Shown: positions 12,511 to 21,568, numbered from the stretch's first letter. The stretch: 64,000 nt of DNA from Sediminibacterium sp. (GCA_030054095.1 JASGCO010000007.1:62001-126000); one strand, 5' to 3'. Program-made: numbers and translations. The notes: generated from the letters alone by a model not told the origin.

Positions 12511-13497
12511 GTGCGTTTCAAAATAAGCATACTATTAATTGTTGTTTTTGCATCGGGTATTGTTTTTTCACAATCGGACTCCACGTATTTTATTTCGTAT
12601 TATGATAACATTGTTCCCCGTCTGGGGTACACCTATAAGCAACAGGATATTTATCTGGATTCGTATGTGACCAAGACAAGTTATAATAGTGAAAATTTTG
12701 GAACAGGTCCTCAGTATTTCATTGGAGGCGATGTAGGACACAAATGGCTGACCCTTGGTTATGGTTTTGGACAGAACAAACAAAACACCAGGCAAAACAT
12801 GGATCTGCGTTTTTCGACCACTTACAAACCACTCAGTTTGCATGCCAATTTTACGCGTCTTAATAATCTGAAGTACAATTATTTCGATACCTTGCTGGTA
12901 ACTAAGCACACCTTTAAACCAATTAATAATTCATTTAGTAGTTTGGGTATAAAACTGGATTATATCTTTAATTATAAAAAATTCTGCTACTCTGCGGGGT
13001 TTAGTCAGGGAGGAAAACAAATTAAACGCAAGGGTTCTTTTATTGCCACAACAGCATATTCCCGTAACGGGTTTATAATTGGGGATATACCTTCTGATCT
13101 GAACCGCGACTCGATTGTATTTAATGTTTTAAAAATAAAGGGGATCAACTCCCATCTGGTAGAAGTTGGTGGAGGATACGCGTATAACTGGGTAATAGAA
13201 AAGGATTACCTGATTGCTATATCTGAAATTCCCGGCTTAGGAATGCAGTGGCTGAATGTAAAGAGTCAGGAAGAAGGCATCAAAAAGTACCAAAGGGTTT
13301 CTTTTGTGAATTATTTTAAACTGGGATTCGTATGGCACATTAAACGATTGTTTCTGGGTTTCTCTTTTTATTCTAACTTGTGGTACAGTGAAGTAGATAA
13401 GTTTGATTACCGCCAGCATAATACCGGTACTTTCGCGTATTTTGGCTGGGTGTTCGATGAACCAAAACGATTCCTTAAAAATACCCGTTCACAATAG
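12511..13497 (+). CDS. DUF4421-like outer-membrane beta-barrel protein
   Basis: 328 residues. A signal peptide covers about residues 1-20 (RFKISILLIVVFASGIVFSQ). The mature protein has alternating hydrophobic/polar strands and aromatic girdle residues typical of a beta-barrel, with glycine-rich turns such as GGGYAYNW, and ends near a barrel-like strand FAYFGWVF. The overall pattern (YYDNIVPRLGYTYKQQ; SLGIKLDYIFNYKKFCY; a serine-rich GSFI segment) resembles DUF4421. Function is unknown for that family. The start is GTG 12511, supported by the promoter box directly in front and by the signal peptide; no ATG lies near. It is transcribed alone. Confidence 0.68.
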   Translation: MRFKISILLIVVFASGIVFSQSDSTYFISYYDNIVPRLGYTYKQQDIYLDSYVTKTSYNSENFGTGPQYFIGGDVGHKWLTLGYGFGQNKQNTRQNMDLRFSTTYKPLSLHANFTRLNNLKYNYFDTLLVTKHTFKPINNSFSSLGIKLDYIFNYKKFCYSAGFSQGGKQIKRKGSFIATTAYSRNGFIIGDIPSDLNRDSIVFNVLKIKGINSHLVEVGGGYAYNWVIEKDYLIAISEIPGLGMQWLNVKSQEEGIKKYQRVSFVNYFKLGFVWHIKRLFLGFSFYSNLWYSEVDKFDYRQHNTGTFAYFGWVFDEPKRFLKNTRSQ

Positions 13498-13614
13498 ACC
13501 CTTCAGAAACGCGGATGAATGTTTCGTTTAAGCTGATTTGTGACAGAAACTCCAGGTAATGAGTGAAAAACGAACTTGCTACCAAATATAGCATTCGCTT
13601 GTGATAAAAAGCCT

Positions 13615-13622
13615 TTACTTTG
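13615..13622 (+). promoter_or_regulatory. Near-consensus -7 promoter box TTACTTTG
   Basis: Seven of eight consensus-relevant bases agree with TAnnTTTG. It ends seven nt before TTG 13630, the likely start of the exonuclease gene, repeating the spacing seen at 12496-12511. Confidence 0.4.
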
Positions 13623-13629
13623 CGTAAGC

Positions 13630-15003
13630 TTGTTTGCCATTATTGATATAGAAACCTGCGGGGGTAAATTCTCTTATCCCGGTGGACGCATTACGGAAAT
13701 ATGTATTCTGGTTCATGATGGCTTGCAGGTAACTGATCGGTTTTCGACGCTGATAAACCCAGAGTGCTGGATATCCCCTTATTTTACACGATTAACGGGG
13801 ATTACAAACGAGATGGTTCAGGATGCGCCTACGTTTGCACAAATAGCCCGTCGCGTTTTGGAACTAACAGAGAATTGCATATTTGTGGCGCATAACGTTA
13901 ATTTCGATTATGGCTTTATTAAAGCGGAGTTTGCGTCCATGGGATATACCTATAAACGCGATACATTGTGTACCGTTCGTTTGAGCCGTAAATTACTGCC
14001 CGGAAGGGTATCGTATAGTTTGGGGAACCTCTGCCAGAGTTTGGGCATAGAGAATAAAGCACGGCACCGGGCCGAAGGCGATGCGGTGGCAACAGCCCGT
14101 TTATTTGATCTGTTGCTTCAGTTAAAAAGTCAGGATCCAAAATATAAAAACCAGGGGATAGAGGCGCTGATGGCCCGGAAAATGGATAAAATTAAACCGT
14201 ATGTACTGAATAAAATACCGGAAACCTGTGGGGTTTATTATTTCAGGAACCGGGAAGACGAAATCATCTATATAGGAAAAAGCCGGAACATGTATAACCG
14301 CGCCATCAGCCATTTTAACAGTAAAGAGCAGAAAGCCGGGAAAATGCTGAACGATCTGTATAACGCCGATGTGCAGGAAACCGGAAGTGAGCTGATAGCG
14401 TTGCTGCTGGAAGCAGAAGAAATTAAACGATATAAGCCCCGCTATAACCGGAAAAGCAAAACAGACGTTTTTACACATGGCATTGATTGGTATAAAAATG
14501 AAGCGGGAATTAGTTGTTTTCGTATTGTAACGGAAGAAGAAGCTGCACAAACGCTTCAGATGTTTACATCGTATGCGTCGGCGCGTTCACAATTGGAATA
14601 CTGGATTGATCAGTACGGGTTATGTTTGCAATTCTGTCACCTCACACCACAGGGCTCAGTGTGTTTTAATCATCAAATTAAAAACTGTTTTGGAATTTGT
14701 GCCGGAGAAGAAACACCCGGTTCATACAACTTGCGTGCGGAAAAAGTTCTGGAACTATTCCGTTTAAAGGAAAATAATGGATTTATTATAGATACAGGAC
14801 GGCATGCGACAGAGCGAGCCCTGGTGTATATCGAAAACGGACATTACAAAGGATACGGGTATGCGGATGTAACAGAAGGAATAGAGGATCCGGAAAGCCT
14901 GAAAGAGATGATACGTTACACGCGGTATTATCCCGATGCGGATGTCATACTCCGGCAATGGCTTAAAAGCAATGCGCATAAAGTACAATGGATAAAGTTA
15001 TAG
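13630..15003 (+). CDS. DEDDh exonuclease fused to a GIY-YIG (UvrC/Cho-like) nuclease
   Basis: 457 residues. Residues 1-165 are a DnaQ/epsilon-type 3'-5' exonuclease: Exo I motif FAIIDIETCGG with D6 and E8, Exo II FVAHNVNFDYGF, and Exo III HRAEGDAVATARLF. Residues about 195-280 are a GIY-YIG endonuclease domain with GVYYF and IIYIGKS, as in the N-terminal nuclease of UvrC and in Cho. The C-terminal third has four or more cysteine/histidine residues (CLQFCH, CFNHQIKNCFGIC). This fusion is a known family related to Cho and epsilon and is presumed to act in DNA repair. TTG 13630 is chosen because FAIIDIE is the family N-terminus; an open frame extends upstream to 13576 without family similarity. 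Confidence 0.88.
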   Translation: MFAIIDIETCGGKFSYPGGRITEICILVHDGLQVTDRFSTLINPECWISPYFTRLTGITNEMVQDAPTFAQIARRVLELTENCIFVAHNVNFDYGFIKAEFASMGYTYKRDTLCTVRLSRKLLPGRVSYSLGNLCQSLGIENKARHRAEGDAVATARLFDLLLQLKSQDPKYKNQGIEALMARKMDKIKPYVLNKIPETCGVYYFRNREDEIIYIGKSRNMYNRAISHFNSKEQKAGKMLNDLYNADVQETGSELIALLLEAEEIKRYKPRYNRKSKTDVFTHGIDWYKNEAGISCFRIVTEEEAAQTLQMFTSYASARSQLEYWIDQYGLCLQFCHLTPQGSVCFNHQIKNCFGICAGEETPGSYNLRAEKVLELFRLKENNGFIIDTGRHATERALVYIENGHYKGYGYADVTEGIEDPESLKEMIRYTRYYPDADVILRQWLKSNAHKVQWIKL

Positions 15004-15094
15004 ATTACATCCATTTTAGTTTATGCTAATGGCTGATGTATAGCGTTTATGGGCCTGTTTATTCTTATTGAAAAATCCCATGCCTAATCCGTAG

Positions 15095-15562
15095 CTAATG
15101 CAGGCTAATCACTTTCGTAATTTTCCATTTACCGTTTTCATTTTTCCAGACAATAATAAATTTACTGGGAATGGATTTAGCATTTGGCTCCTGATTATTA
15201 TAAAACCGATGGTGCCCGATTTCAACAGCGCCATAATTGTTTATCGGATATACTTCCACACTCTCTGGTAATAGGTAACGGGTTACTTTTCCGCAGATGT
15301 TTGCTTTTGTACCTTTTAATATCTCCTCTTTAGAAGTAATTAGCCCCGCCTTATCATGCAAAAATTCAATCTTTTCCGAATAGATGGAATCTTGTGTTGT
15401 TAAGTCGCAAGTATTATACGCGTCAAAAAATAACTTATCCATTGCCACAATTTGTTCGAATAGGGTTTTATCAACAGGAATATAAGTAGCAGTGTTTTTG
15501 GTTTGCGAACGGACAGATAAAAAGCATAGCGTGCTTATTAGTAGTAAATATGATTTTTTCAT
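15095..15562 (-). CDS. Secreted DUF4440/SnoaL-like (NTF2-fold) protein
   Basis: 155 residues. A signal peptide (MKKSYLLLISTLCFLSVRSQ) is followed by an NTF2-like domain. LFEQIVAMDKLFFDAYNTCD is the usual first helix of DUF4440, and the final strands FIIVWKNENGKWKITKVISLH match the family C-terminus with its W-K-I-x-K-V pattern. Members often bind small hydrophobic ligands, but no substrate can be proposed. It lies convergent to the exonuclease gene and is 28 bp from the flippase-like gene on the same strand; whether it belongs to that operon is unclear. Confidence 0.75.
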   Translation of the reverse strand: MKKSYLLLISTLCFLSVRSQTKNTATYIPVDKTLFEQIVAMDKLFFDAYNTCDLTTQDSIYSEKIEFLHDKAGLITSKEEILKGTKANICGKVTRYLLPESVEVYPINNYGAVEIGHHRFYNNQEPNAKSIPSKFIIVWKNENGKWKITKVISLH

Positions 15563-15590
15563 GGGGTTAATTTATAGTTTTTTAAACAGA

Positions 15591-16802
15591 TTATTGCGGA
15601 GTTTTTTCGTTGTTAGAAGAGCCAAGGCGTTGTGAACGGATACGAATCGTTCTTAACCAAAGAAATATGAGCAGAGTGGAGAGATTGTAACTGATGAGTC
15701 CGCCACTAATATTCAAGTTTGGCAACAACACGCAGCTTAAGCAAATATTAAGCAGCGCTCCTCCAAGCACAGGTAAAATGGCTTTTTGTAAGGTATTATT
15801 TCTGGTTAAAAAGTAGAACTCATAAAGCGCAAACGCAAATAAAAAAATGTTTAATAGCTGAAGAAGAAAATGAAATGGATGACTGATGGTTCCAAATAAA
15901 AAATACTCAATGGCTAACATTACCGGTAGTGAAATGGCTGCTACGGCAAGTACATTTTTAAGTAAACGGTTTCTCAGAGTAATGTTGCTGAACGGATCGG
16001 AGGATTGATAAAACTGTCCGGCATGCTGACTCAGATAAGAGGAAAGTGCCACATGGGCAAAGGTGATTAAACTCGATTTCACCTGATAAAGGTTAAAGGT
16101 TTCAGGATGAAAGTAAAATCCAAGAAGGTAAACATCCGCTCTTATTTGTATAAAACTGAACAATGCCAATATGAAAAAGTACCGTGTTTCGTATAACAAT
16201 ATCATACTTTCTTTAAAGCGCACTTTATAAAAACGATGCGCGGAAAAATACCGTACGCTATACAAAAAGCGGATGCCTTCTGTTATGACCAAACCGTATA
16301 AAAACACATAAAGCCCTGATGCATTCAGGAAAATTAACGCGAACAGAATAGCAAGGAGAGAAACAGTTTCAAGGAACATAAAAATATGATTTTCCCGACT
16401 CAGGCTAATGCCGGCATCAAATGCCAGACTAAAACTTTTAAACGCAATTAAAAGGCAGATGGCAATATAGAGGGCAGGAGAAAGTCCCAGAAAAAGTAAA
16501 GCAAACCAGGTAACAAGCAGGAGGGGAACTTTGGCAAGTATGATTTTTGATAGTAAAGCGTCCGTTTTTTCAGGATATTGAGCCACTTGCTTTAAAAGAT
16601 AGTCACGTAAGCCCCAACTGCTTAACAGTAACCACCCATTTATAATAGCGTTGGCCTCATTAATCTGATGCAATACATCAGCGTGTTGACTATGCAGGAG
16701 AATATAAGCTACTCCCAGCATAAAGACCGGGTTAAGGAACGAACGTCCGACATTAACAACTGCCTGAAGCGATAGTTTATTTTTTATAAAATTCCAGTTC
16801 AC
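15591..16802 (-). CDS. MOP/Wzx-like polysaccharide transporter
   Basis: 403 residues with about ten to twelve hydrophobic transmembrane segments spread along the protein. The N-terminus (NKLSLQAVVNVGRSFLNPVFMLGVAYIL) and the paired helices around SSYLSQHAGQFYQ resemble flippases of the MOP superfamily, which move lipid-linked sugars across the inner membrane. It is slightly shorter than most Wzx proteins. Its start overlaps the end of the upstream CxxCH gene by 26 bp, so the two are translationally coupled. Together with the GT87-like glycosyltransferase further upstream this suggests a glycan assembly operon. Family assignment is by topology and weak motif similarity. Confidence 0.6.
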   Translation of the reverse strand: MNWNFIKNKLSLQAVVNVGRSFLNPVFMLGVAYILLHSQHADVLHQINEANAIINGWLLLSSWGLRDYLLKQVAQYPEKTDALLSKIILAKVPLLLVTWFALLFLGLSPALYIAICLLIAFKSFSLAFDAGISLSRENHIFMFLETVSLLAILFALIFLNASGLYVFLYGLVITEGIRFLYSVRYFSAHRFYKVRFKESMILLYETRYFFILALFSFIQIRADVYLLGFYFHPETFNLYQVKSSLITFAHVALSSYLSQHAGQFYQSSDPFSNITLRNRLLKNVLAVAAISLPVMLAIEYFLFGTISHPFHFLLQLLNIFLFAFALYEFYFLTRNNTLQKAILPVLGGALLNICLSCVLLPNLNISGGLISYNLSTLLIFLWLRTIRIRSQRLGSSNNEKTPQ

Positions 16803-17895
16803 GTTCGCCGGTTTCTCTGATGCTATAAGGATAAGTTGTTTGGTGCTGATCTAATTCTCTTCTGAAAAAAAGACTGTCCAGAAAATGGAACTCTTCGTGT
16901 GGATGAGTAACATGTCGTTTCAGCAATTGCCGGGCTTCGGCCTCACTAATACGCCATTCCTGGGCCAATTGCCGTACATTAGGTTCGTTGTATGCGATAT
17001 ACAGTAATTCCATAAACGTATGGTCTTGCTTGCGTGTAAAGTCAATATCGCCTTTTAATTGCATTCGCCAAAGGTTTAGCGCGTCCATCCATTTACCGAT
17101 CTGGTTCTGAAATTCGGCTTTGTTCATAAATCCTTTGGAGTCGGGATTGGCAGAAAAAAGCGACTGTATAGAAGATTCGTGACACCAAAGGCATTTACCG
17201 GGTTTTCCGGCATCTGAAACATCTTTGCTGCTACCATCCGAAAGGGTACCATTAGTGTTATAGACAGCAAACCGGAGTTGTCCATTTGTCATGAAGTCAA
17301 ACACTTCTCTCGTTTCGGCTTTAAAAGTGCCTTTGAGAATATCTCCTGAGCCTTCTTCTGCAACAAACAGAAAGTTGCGGATGTGTTTGGATTGGTAAAT
17401 ACGCAATACTCTTAATTTTTTGGAAATGGAAGAGGTATAAACCGGATACGTAAGGATACGGTCCCGATTATGTTTGCTTTCGAGTTCTTTAAATGATTTA
17501 CAGGCTCCGGTTATCGCATAATAATGACGGGAACTGCCTATCAGCAAGGAAACATATTGGCCTAACGCGATGGCCTGATGTGTTTGGTATTCCGGTAACC
17601 GTTTTATGGAGTCATTAATTTGTATCAGTACGTTAAGGGCTTGCTCCGAAAAACCGAGAGTACTTAGGTTAATGGTAAAGTGACTACTGTCGCGCCAGGT
17701 AATACTTTTATCAAAACTGTTTGCCGGTAATTCAGCCCCTAAAAAGGAAAGGGTCCACTGTAAACCTCTTCGGTTGTTGTCCCAACTGTCTGAGTTGTAG
17801 TTTTTGGTAAAGTACAAGTTAATGTCGGTACTGGCAGGTCGCTGATGAAAAGCAACCAAGATAACCAGTAAAAAAATATAAATAAAATGTTTCAA
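16777..17895 (-). CDS. Periplasmic protein with a single CxxCH heme-type motif
   Basis: 372 residues. The N-terminus (KHFIYIFLLVILVAFHQRP) is a signal peptide or anchor, so the protein acts in the periplasm. Residues 235-239 are CLWCH, a canonical c-type heme attachment site, in the context GKPGKCLWCHESSIQSLF. I do not recognise the surrounding domain. Upstream of the motif is a mixed alpha/beta region ending in a beta-rich part (residues 145-215), and downstream is a helical region with FMNKAEFQNQIGKWMDALN. A methionine sixth ligand cannot be assigned. It directly abuts the glycosyltransferase gene (17896) and overlaps the flippase gene, so it is the middle gene of a tight three-gene operon. 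Confidence 0.65.
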   Translation of the reverse strand: MKHFIYIFLLVILVAFHQRPASTDINLYFTKNYNSDSWDNNRRGLQWTLSFLGAELPANSFDKSITWRDSSHFTINLSTLGFSEQALNVLIQINDSIKRLPEYQTHQAIALGQYVSLLIGSSRHYYAITGACKSFKELESKHNRDRILTYPVYTSSISKKLRVLRIYQSKHIRNFLFVAEEGSGDILKGTFKAETREVFDFMTNGQLRFAVYNTNGTLSDGSSKDVSDAGKPGKCLWCHESSIQSLFSANPDSKGFMNKAEFQNQIGKWMDALNLWRMQLKGDIDFTRKQDHTFMELLYIAYNEPNVRQLAQEWRISEAEARQLLKRHVTHPHEEFHFLDSLFFRRELDQHQTTYPYSIRETGERELEFYKK

Positions 17896-19395
17896 CTATT
17901 TTATATTTTCAAAAGTAAGTTGCGGCAAACCTACGCCTTTTCCTTTGTCTGACAAATAAAAAAGAACAGTATCGTTTACCAGATAGCCCTGTTGACTATA
18001 GCGGGAATGGTGATGTAACGGAATACGGCTAATAGAAAACGCAGTAAAGGTATCATGTGTAATACTGTCTTTGTAGCCAAGGCAAATGTATTGTATCCAT
18101 TCCGTATCAGTGGGTTTGGCAGCCCTCGTAAAACCTTTTTTAGCATAGGGATATTCCGGAGGGGGAGTTGCTTTAAATGCCGACCATAGCGCCAAGCCCA
18201 ATAGCAATGGACTCCATTTTAGTATTTTCAAGGTTTGCCCTTTCAGAAAAGGAAATGCAAACATAAAAAAGACGCTTAATAATAACCAGACTCTTGTATA
18301 TTGCCACACCCGGGGAAGTGCGGTAAGTTTATAGACCGGTAAATTAATCGCCACAATTAAAAGTATAATACATAGAAGATAGGGTTTACCTGTTAACCTC
18401 CAATCGTAAAAAAGCAAGGGGCTTAAGAGGACAAGTGAATAGGCAGGTACATATTTATTAATGACGCTCCAGAACAAAAGCGAAAGAACAAAACCTTCGT
18501 GCATATTTGTGGTAGTGAGCGCCAGCAAATAAATCAAAATAAGGGAACCATAATAAAATGAGGAAAGGCCATGTTGCATGGAAACAGGCAGCGCATCTGC
18601 CTGAAGAAGAAAGGTATGTACGCTTTGGTTATAAACAGAGAGTGGGTCTGTAATCTCATTTGCTATGAGTTTCGGTAAAACTTCAGAAATATAAAATCCA
18701 ATTACATCTGCATGATCACCCAAAAAGAGAGGGACATGAAGCAAGAAGAGAAACATAAGACCATATATCAGTACACTGAATTGTTTTTTGAATAGTAAAA
18801 ACAGAATAAACCAGGCTGGACTGAGTTTTAATGCAATGGCGAAAGCCAGGAAAAAACCGGAGACAATGTATTGCCGGCGGCAAAGGGTTTCGTAAAACAG
18901 TAACAAAACACCACATAACAGTAAGTACGTTTGTCCCTGATACAAGTTGTAGTAACATGGAAGCAAGGTTGCTGCTAAGATAAATAATTGTGTAACGTGA
19001 ATGGTTCTTTGACGGTTTAGCCAAAAATAAAGTCCGGCGGAGCCAGCTAAAATACTAAGCAGATTAAAAATAAGTTTAGCGGAGTGCGCCTTTAGAATTG
19101 TAAAGGGAAGATACGCCGTAAGGCTAAAAGGCGGAACAGGCGCGTAGTTCAGAAAGAAGGGACTTTTTTCATGTGAGCGAACAAGTACATTAAAAAGATG
19201 GGTGTCTTTATAAATTAAAACCGGATCCCAACCTTCCCGGTAAAGCAAACTTCCGAAATAATAATTCCCAAAATCACCTAAAGGGGCATTTATACTAAGT
19301 AGCATCAAAAACAAACAACTGATACCGAATAACAGTACCGTTTTTTGAGCCAGTTTTTTTGTCCCTGATAAATTTTGGAGGGAGCGTAAATTCAT
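17896..19395 (-). CDS. GT87-like (DUF2029) membrane glycosyltransferase
   Basis: 499 residues, a polytopic membrane protein with about ten predicted helices. The pattern DFGNYYFGSLLYREGWDPVL followed by a hydrophobic stretch with a proline-rich turn (APVPPFSLTAYLPF) matches GT87/DUF2029 C-fold glycosyltransferases, which use polyprenyl-phosphate sugars and have an acidic residue in the first periplasmic loop (here the D of GDFGNYY). Donor and acceptor sugars are unknown. ATG 19395 (MNLRSLQN) is preferred; an in-frame TTG at 19425 would add ten residues but overlaps a promoter-like TATATTTA. It heads the operon with the CxxCH protein and the flippase. Confidence 0.72.
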   Translation of the reverse strand: MNLRSLQNLSGTKKLAQKTVLLFGISCLFLMLLSINAPLGDFGNYYFGSLLYREGWDPVLIYKDTHLFNVLVRSHEKSPFFLNYAPVPPFSLTAYLPFTILKAHSAKLIFNLLSILAGSAGLYFWLNRQRTIHVTQLFILAATLLPCYYNLYQGQTYLLLCGVLLLFYETLCRRQYIVSGFFLAFAIALKLSPAWFILFLLFKKQFSVLIYGLMFLFLLHVPLFLGDHADVIGFYISEVLPKLIANEITDPLSVYNQSVHTFLLQADALPVSMQHGLSSFYYGSLILIYLLALTTTNMHEGFVLSLLFWSVINKYVPAYSLVLLSPLLFYDWRLTGKPYLLCIILLIVAINLPVYKLTALPRVWQYTRVWLLLSVFFMFAFPFLKGQTLKILKWSPLLLGLALWSAFKATPPPEYPYAKKGFTRAAKPTDTEWIQYICLGYKDSITHDTFTAFSISRIPLHHHSRYSQQGYLVNDTVLFYLSDKGKGVGLPQLTFENIK

Positions 19396-19570
19396 ATCAA
19401 TTCTAAATATACTATTTTGATACAAGATTACACAGCAAGCGTTTCGAACGGAATTGAAAAGATAATCTCGTACAAGAGCGTTTAAGAATAGTTTACCGAA
19501 GGAAAGAAAATGCTACTTGTAGGGTGCGGTTTTGACAGAACGGCCTATTGTTTAAGTGGACCGATTTAAG

Positions 19571-20485
19571 TTATAGCCATATATCCTGATCTTTATAGCC
19601 AACAGGTTTATAGGTAAGGTACTGAACCATACGGACTGAGGTTCCAATGTTTTTGCCGGCACAATGAGGTAAGGCCTGGTGCCAGATGATAAAGTCACCG
19701 GCTTTTCCGGTAACAGGCAATGGATTTAATGCCGTTGGGGCGTAATTACGGGCTGTAATATTTTGGGGAATGGTTAATAACCACTCGTTGATTTGCCGGT
19801 GAAATCCGGGAACACAATGAAAAGCGCCATCATCGGGGCCGCAATCAGTAAGGTAAAGTAAGCCCTGAAGTCCGAAAGGAATAGGTTGATGTAAGCTGAC
19901 ATCCCAGTGCAAATCGCCACTGGGAAAATATTTGCCTTCATGAACAGGAGGATTAAAACTGACTTTGTCAATCGTTTTATAAAGATGTGTCGTGTTATAA
20001 AGTTGTTCGTAGGCTTTACGGATCACAGCGGATTCTCTGTTTTTATTTAGCGCCGGATGGTCGCTGAAGGTGAGCATCATACCGCGCTGCCCCTCATGCG
20101 ATTTGTACCAACTGGCAGGATCGTGTGGTGACATATCTAAAAAAGTCCAAATGGCATTTCTGCTGGCTTCACAATCGGTTAAAGAAATAGCATTCTTTAG
20201 CACAATGAACCCGTTTTCTTCCCAAAATTCTAAATCGGAAGGTGTTAAAACATTTTCTGTTAAACCAGAACTAATGCTTGTAGGTTTGCTTTGCTGTTGC
20301 AGCCACATTTCAAATTCCGTTATGTTGGGTTGCGTTCTGTAAAGAAAATGTAATGCCGTTTCCATACTTATGCCCAGATGATACAGCGCTTGCATAGCCT
20401 CATTCCAATCTTTAGGGTCGGCTGGTTGATCAGGAATTTTACCGGTGCATCGGTTCCACAGGTTCATGAGCGAAGGTGTTAACAT
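19571..20485 (-). CDS. Phytanoyl-CoA dioxygenase (PhyH) family protein
   Basis: 304 residues, a predicted Fe(II)/2-oxoglutarate-dependent oxygenase. The metal-binding triad is visible: H193 and D195 in LHWDVS, and H274 in ALPHCAG. R285 eleven residues later is in place for 2-oxoglutarate binding. The PhyH N-terminal strand EENGFIVLKNAISLTD is at residues 89-104. The first 80 residues form a helical extension that many family members lack. The substrate is unknown. It is transcribed from its own promoter-like box about seven bases from ATG 20485 and lies 145 bp from the glycosyltransferase operon, so co-function with glycan synthesis is possible but unproven. Confidence 0.85.
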   Translation of the reverse strand: MLTPSLMNLWNRCTGKIPDQPADPKDWNEAMQALYHLGISMETALHFLYRTQPNITEFEMWLQQQSKPTSISSGLTENVLTPSDLEFWEENGFIVLKNAISLTDCEASRNAIWTFLDMSPHDPASWYKSHEGQRGMMLTFSDHPALNKNRESAVIRKAYEQLYNTTHLYKTIDKVSFNPPVHEGKYFPSGDLHWDVSLHQPIPFGLQGLLYLTDCGPDDGAFHCVPGFHRQINEWLLTIPQNITARNYAPTALNPLPVTGKAGDFIIWHQALPHCAGKNIGTSVRMVQYLTYKPVGYKDQDIWL

Positions 20486-20491
20486 ACTACC

Positions 20492-20521
20492 GAAAGATAG
20501 GTATTTTTATTTTCAAGCAAA
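20492..20521 (-). promoter_or_regulatory. Promoter-like site for the PhyH gene
   Basis: On the minus strand a TTTTG is followed after 18 nt by TATCTTTC, differing from TAnnTTTG only in the last base. The box ends six nt before ATG 20485, so the transcript would be nearly leaderless. Confidence 0.45.
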
Positions 20522-20625
20522 ACCAACCTTTTTTAATTAGTGGGTGTATTTTAATATTCAAAGCATCACCCGTTTTTCTCTTTATCCCGATCATGTTTTA
20601 TTTTTTCGCGACTCAGCCAAAGCAA

Positions 20626-20654
20626 AAGTGCAACGCGTTTACTGCGTTGCACTT
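20626..20654. terminator. 11-bp perfect hairpin, possible terminator
   Basis: AAGTGCAACGC (20626-20636) pairs perfectly with 20644-20654 around a 7-nt loop. On the minus strand the stem is followed by TTGCTTTGG, only a weak U-tract, so it may be a weak terminator or an RNA structure downstream of the paralog operon. Confidence 0.4.
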
Positions 20655-20831
20655 CCGGCATGATCCAATACGTTTGATAACGGACGGTTTGTTTTTTTGC
20701 GTTTAAATTATCAGATAACCTTATGCATATTGCAAACAATCTGGAATTTATTTCGCTACAATATGCGTCGTTACACAGGCAACGCATTTATTTGTAACGA
20801 ACCGTATTGTGTTTGCCGGCTTGCCTTTAGA

Positions 20832-20855
20832 GAGAGTGGGTTTTTTCCCACTCTC
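20832..20855. terminator. Perfect hairpin with six-base homopolymer loop downstream of the paralog operon
   Basis: GAGAGTGGG (20832-20840) pairs with CCCACTCTC (20847-20855); the loop is TTTTTT on the plus strand. It lies about 90 bp after the stop of the last operon gene on the minus strand. There is no U-tract after the stem, so a 3'-end-stabilising structure is as likely as a terminator. Confidence 0.4.
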
Positions 20856-20942
20856 CTGAGCCATAAGTGTTTTACACTTTCCTGTTTCGTATAATTGCAG
20901 TATCAGTGCAATGAAGCCCATTTTACAGAGCTTGCATACTGG

Positions 20943-21557
20943 TTAAACAGTTATGGTAATGGACTCACCGGCTTTTAGTATGCTTCCGGCTGCAGGCACT
21001 TGCTGTGTAATAACGGCAGATCCCGGAGGAGTGCCGGTTACTGAAATTTTTAAACCAAGTTGGTTTAATAGTTCTTCTGCTTCTTCAATCGTTTTGTTTT
21101 TTATGTCCGGAACAACACGCATCTCCGCAGTATCATTTGGCGGTGGAACCGGAACAATTTTAAACTTAATTTTAGAGAAGGCGTTAACGTTCAGGTTAAA
21201 TGTGTTTGTAACGGTTGCATTTGCCGGAGTGGCGTAAATTCGTGTTTTGATACGACCATTGTTTTGTAAACCTGATGGATTACCTGAATAACTTTCCGAC
21301 ATAGATAACGCCAGCGTAATTTGCGCTTCTACTTCAGTTTCAGGAAGCGCGTAAAAAGTTGGTTGATAACCAATATTACGTAAAAGCGAAGTTGTTTCGT
21401 CGCTATTGCTGGTGTTATAGATTGCCAGTGTTTGCGAAAGCGAAGCGGCATCAAGGGCGGCTTGTGCTTCCGCTACACCGGTGCCAACAGAGGAGATGAT
21501 GTCGCCTAAAGGAGCGGCTAATACATCTTTCATGAAATCAAATGAGTTGTCTGCCAT
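20943..21557 (-). CDS. Three-motif paralog with C-terminal PASTA domain (last gene of the operon)
   Basis: 204 residues, no signal peptide. It contains the three blocks shared across this operon: A at about 15-45 (APLGDIISSVGTGVAEAQ then ALD), B at about 58-88 (NIGYQPTFYALPETEVEAQI) and C at about 112-142 (ending KFKIVPVPPP). Block C is degenerate: the SAEGSS core is replaced by NLNVNAFSK. Residues 147-204 are a PASTA domain with VVPDIKNKTIEEAEELLNQL and VITQQVPAAGSILKAGESI. PASTA domains are normally extracytoplasmic and bind peptidoglycan, which makes the missing signal peptide notable. The start lies 11 bp after the coiled-coil PASTA gene. Function unknown. Confidence 0.8.
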   Translation of the reverse strand: MADNSFDFMKDVLAAPLGDIISSVGTGVAEAQAALDAASLSQTLAIYNTSNSDETTSLLRNIGYQPTFYALPETEVEAQITLALSMSESYSGNPSGLQNNGRIKTRIYATPANATVTNTFNLNVNAFSKIKFKIVPVPPPNDTAEMRVVPDIKNKTIEEAEELLNQLGLKISVTGTPPGSAVITQQVPAAGSILKAGESITITV

Positions 21558-21568
21558 AGTAGTAAGAT

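Larger units (their letters stand above)
20486..20942. other. 457-bp intergenic region with two hairpins
   Basis: It separates the end of the large paralog operon (20943) from the PhyH gene (start 20485). It contains a promoter-like TATCTTTC (minus strand, 20492-20499) with TTTG 18 nt before it, and two perfect hairpins at 20626-20654 and 20832-20855. Short open frames here have no recognisable features and I do not call them genes. Confidence 0.6.

Noticed and set aside
20697..20894. 65-codon plus-strand frame between the paralog operon and the PhyH gene
   Set aside because: It runs through the hairpin at 20832-20855, has no start signal, and its composition does not look like a protein.
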